DNA of 6,466 nucleotides from DRPN01 sp964383915 (GTDB taxonomy: Bacteria > Bacteroidota > Bacteroidia > Bacteroidales > VadinHA17). How positions within the stretch are numbered: the stretch's first letter is position 1; each line of letters begins with the position of its first letter. The stretch is taken from contig CAYLJE010000135.1 of NCBI GenBank assembly GCA_964383915.1, positions 1 to 6,466 on the forward strand. The letters are read 5' to 3'. A model generated the notes under the pieces. The model was not told the DNA's origin. It saw nothing but the letters and a program-made list of their open reading frames with translations, and did no database searches. The translations under genes were made by a program, and so were the position numbers. Below are positions 6,152 to 6,466 of the stretch, one piece after another.

Positions 6152-6170
6152 TTTCAACGGTTACTGACTG

Positions 6171-6200
6171 CAAATATAGAAAAAATGTTACTGCTGCCAA
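6171..6200 (-). promoter_or_regulatory. Promoter of the cysteine synthase attenuator-gene unit
   Basis: TATATTTG (6178-6171) matches the Bacteroidota -7 element TAnnTTTG, and TTGG (6200-6197) lies 18 bases upstream as a -33 element. This is the best promoter in the window. Transcription is expected to begin near 6165, about 14 bases before the leader ORF. It shows that the cysteine synthase is transcribed independently of the gene to its right. Confidence 0.7.
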
Positions 6201-6224
6201 CTCTCAAACAATAATAAATAATCC

Positions 6225-6242
6225 ACCCCCAAAAAAGGGGGC
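6225..6242 (-). terminator. Hairpin after the right-edge gene (probable terminator)
   Basis: On the minus strand CCCCC (6241-6237) pairs with GGGGG (6230-6226) around a T6 loop, with one further G-U pair at the base. It starts 9 bases after the TGA of the right-edge gene and before the cysteine synthase promoter. The following sequence is A+T-rich but not a continuous U-tract, so it is a modest terminator call. Confidence 0.5.
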
Positions 6243-6250
6243 TTAAGTTC

Positions 6251-6466
6251 TCACCCAAAACTTTCTCTTAACGTTTGGTTTCTCCTCAAGGCATAAGCGG
6301 CACCCCCGGATGGACCGCAATATTCTTTTATATTCTGATAATCAAATATATTTATATTTTTTGTATCTTTATAAATTGATCTGATGTGATCAAAATCTTC
6401 TTTAACAGATGCAAGTTGCATTTTTTGATTTTTCTTATAGTATTCCTTACCTTTTCCGGTGTCCGG
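6251..6466 (-). CDS. C-terminal 71 codons of an unrecognised protein (5' end outside the window)
   Basis: Read on the minus strand from the right edge, a frame without stops runs 71 codons to TGA (6253-6251). It is Lys- and Tyr-rich (start of visible part: PDTGKGKEYYKKNQ), then has a predicted helical stretch around LASVKEDFDHIRSIYKDT, and ends with a small-residue turn and basic tail, CGPSGGAAYALRRN. No transmembrane segment is visible. I do not recognise the family and assign no function. Support for its being real: an open frame across the entire available sequence, protein-like composition, and a hairpin just after the stop. Its transcription unit ends before the cysteine synthase promoter, so no functional link to that gene is implied. 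Confidence 0.6.
   Translation of the reverse strand, partial: PDTGKGKEYYKKNQKMQLASVKEDFDHIRSIYKDTKNINIFDYQNIKEYCGPSGGAAYALRRNQTLRESFG

Larger units (their letters stand above)
5997..6166 (-). promoter_or_regulatory. Cysteine-responsive transcription attenuator leader of the cysteine synthase gene
   Basis: The 5' leader, from the inferred transcript start near 6165 to the ATG at 5996, has all parts of a trp-type attenuator. A short ORF carries tandem Cys codons (6124-6116). Segment 1, UUCCCG (6116-6111), directly overlaps and follows these codons. Segment 2 is CCGGGAG-G-AATACGA (6098-6084), segment 3 is TCGTATT-GAAA-CTCCCGG (6052-6035), and segment 4 is CCGGGAG (6027-6021) before a U-tract. 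Pairing 1:2 gives 6 bp, 2:3 gives 14 bp, and 3:4 gives 10 bp. Proposed action: when Cys-tRNA is scarce, a ribosome stalled at the tandem Cys codons covers segment 1, so 2:3 forms and transcription continues. When Cys is plentiful, the ribosome reaches the stop codon and masks part of segment 2, so 3:4 terminates. The pairings are seen in the sequence; the mechanism is inferred from trp/his-type leaders. Confidence 0.8.

Noticed and set aside
5997..6166. Leader considered as a metabolite riboswitch, for example a SAM riboswitch
   Set aside because: I see no conserved riboswitch core, and the whole leader is explained by a short Cys-rich ORF plus three exclusive hairpins.

Overview
The window looks like chromosomal DNA of a member of the Bacteroidota, most likely Bacteroidales. 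Several genes are preceded by the Bacteroidota-type -7 element TAnnTTTG: TACCTTTG before the tRNA, TATCTTTG before both the ROK kinase and the dehydrogenase, and TATATTTG before the cysteine synthase leader. Shine-Dalgarno sequences are mostly weak or absent. The long NagB-LmbE fusion protein is also of a type I know from Bacteroides relatives. No phage, transposon, integrase or CRISPR sequence is visible.

Layout. Positions 1-55 hold the 5' part of a tRNA-Arg(ACG) on the minus strand, running off the left edge. Positions 155-3100 hold a two-gene minus-strand unit: a ROK-family sugar kinase followed 15 bases later by a 653-residue protein joining a glucosamine-6-phosphate deaminase-like domain to a PIG-L/LmbE deacetylase domain. 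Both proteins lack residues normally considered important: the kinase lacks most of the ROK zinc site, and the deaminase domain lacks one active-site Asp. Next upstream, also on the minus strand, is a sorbitol/L-iditol dehydrogenase-like zinc enzyme (3230-4264). Divergent from it on the plus strand is a single-domain arabinose-5-phosphate isomerase (4351-4959). It converges on a CysM-type cysteine synthase gene (5109-5996, minus strand), with a perfect 11-bp inverted repeat between the two 3' ends. The right edge (6251-6466, minus strand) holds the last 71 codons of an unrecognised gene.

The most interesting part is the roughly 170-base leader between the cysteine synthase promoter (6171-6200) and its start codon (5996). 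It encodes a 25-residue peptide with three consecutive Cys codons and a fourth further on. It also contains segments that can fold as 1:2, 2:3 (antiterminator) or 3:4 (intrinsic terminator with a U-tract ending 13 bases before the ATG). This is the textbook layout of ribosome-mediated transcription attenuation, here apparently sensing charged tRNA-Cys and controlling cysteine synthesis.

The cysteine synthase frame behind this leader is interrupted by one in-frame TAG at codon 55 and is otherwise intact. It is therefore a very recent pseudogene, a sequence error, or a gene that depends on readthrough.

The other genes suggest amino-sugar and polyol use (kinase, deaminase-like/deacetylase protein, dehydrogenase) and Kdo or arabinose-5-phosphate supply (isomerase). 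That these act together is an inference from adjacency.
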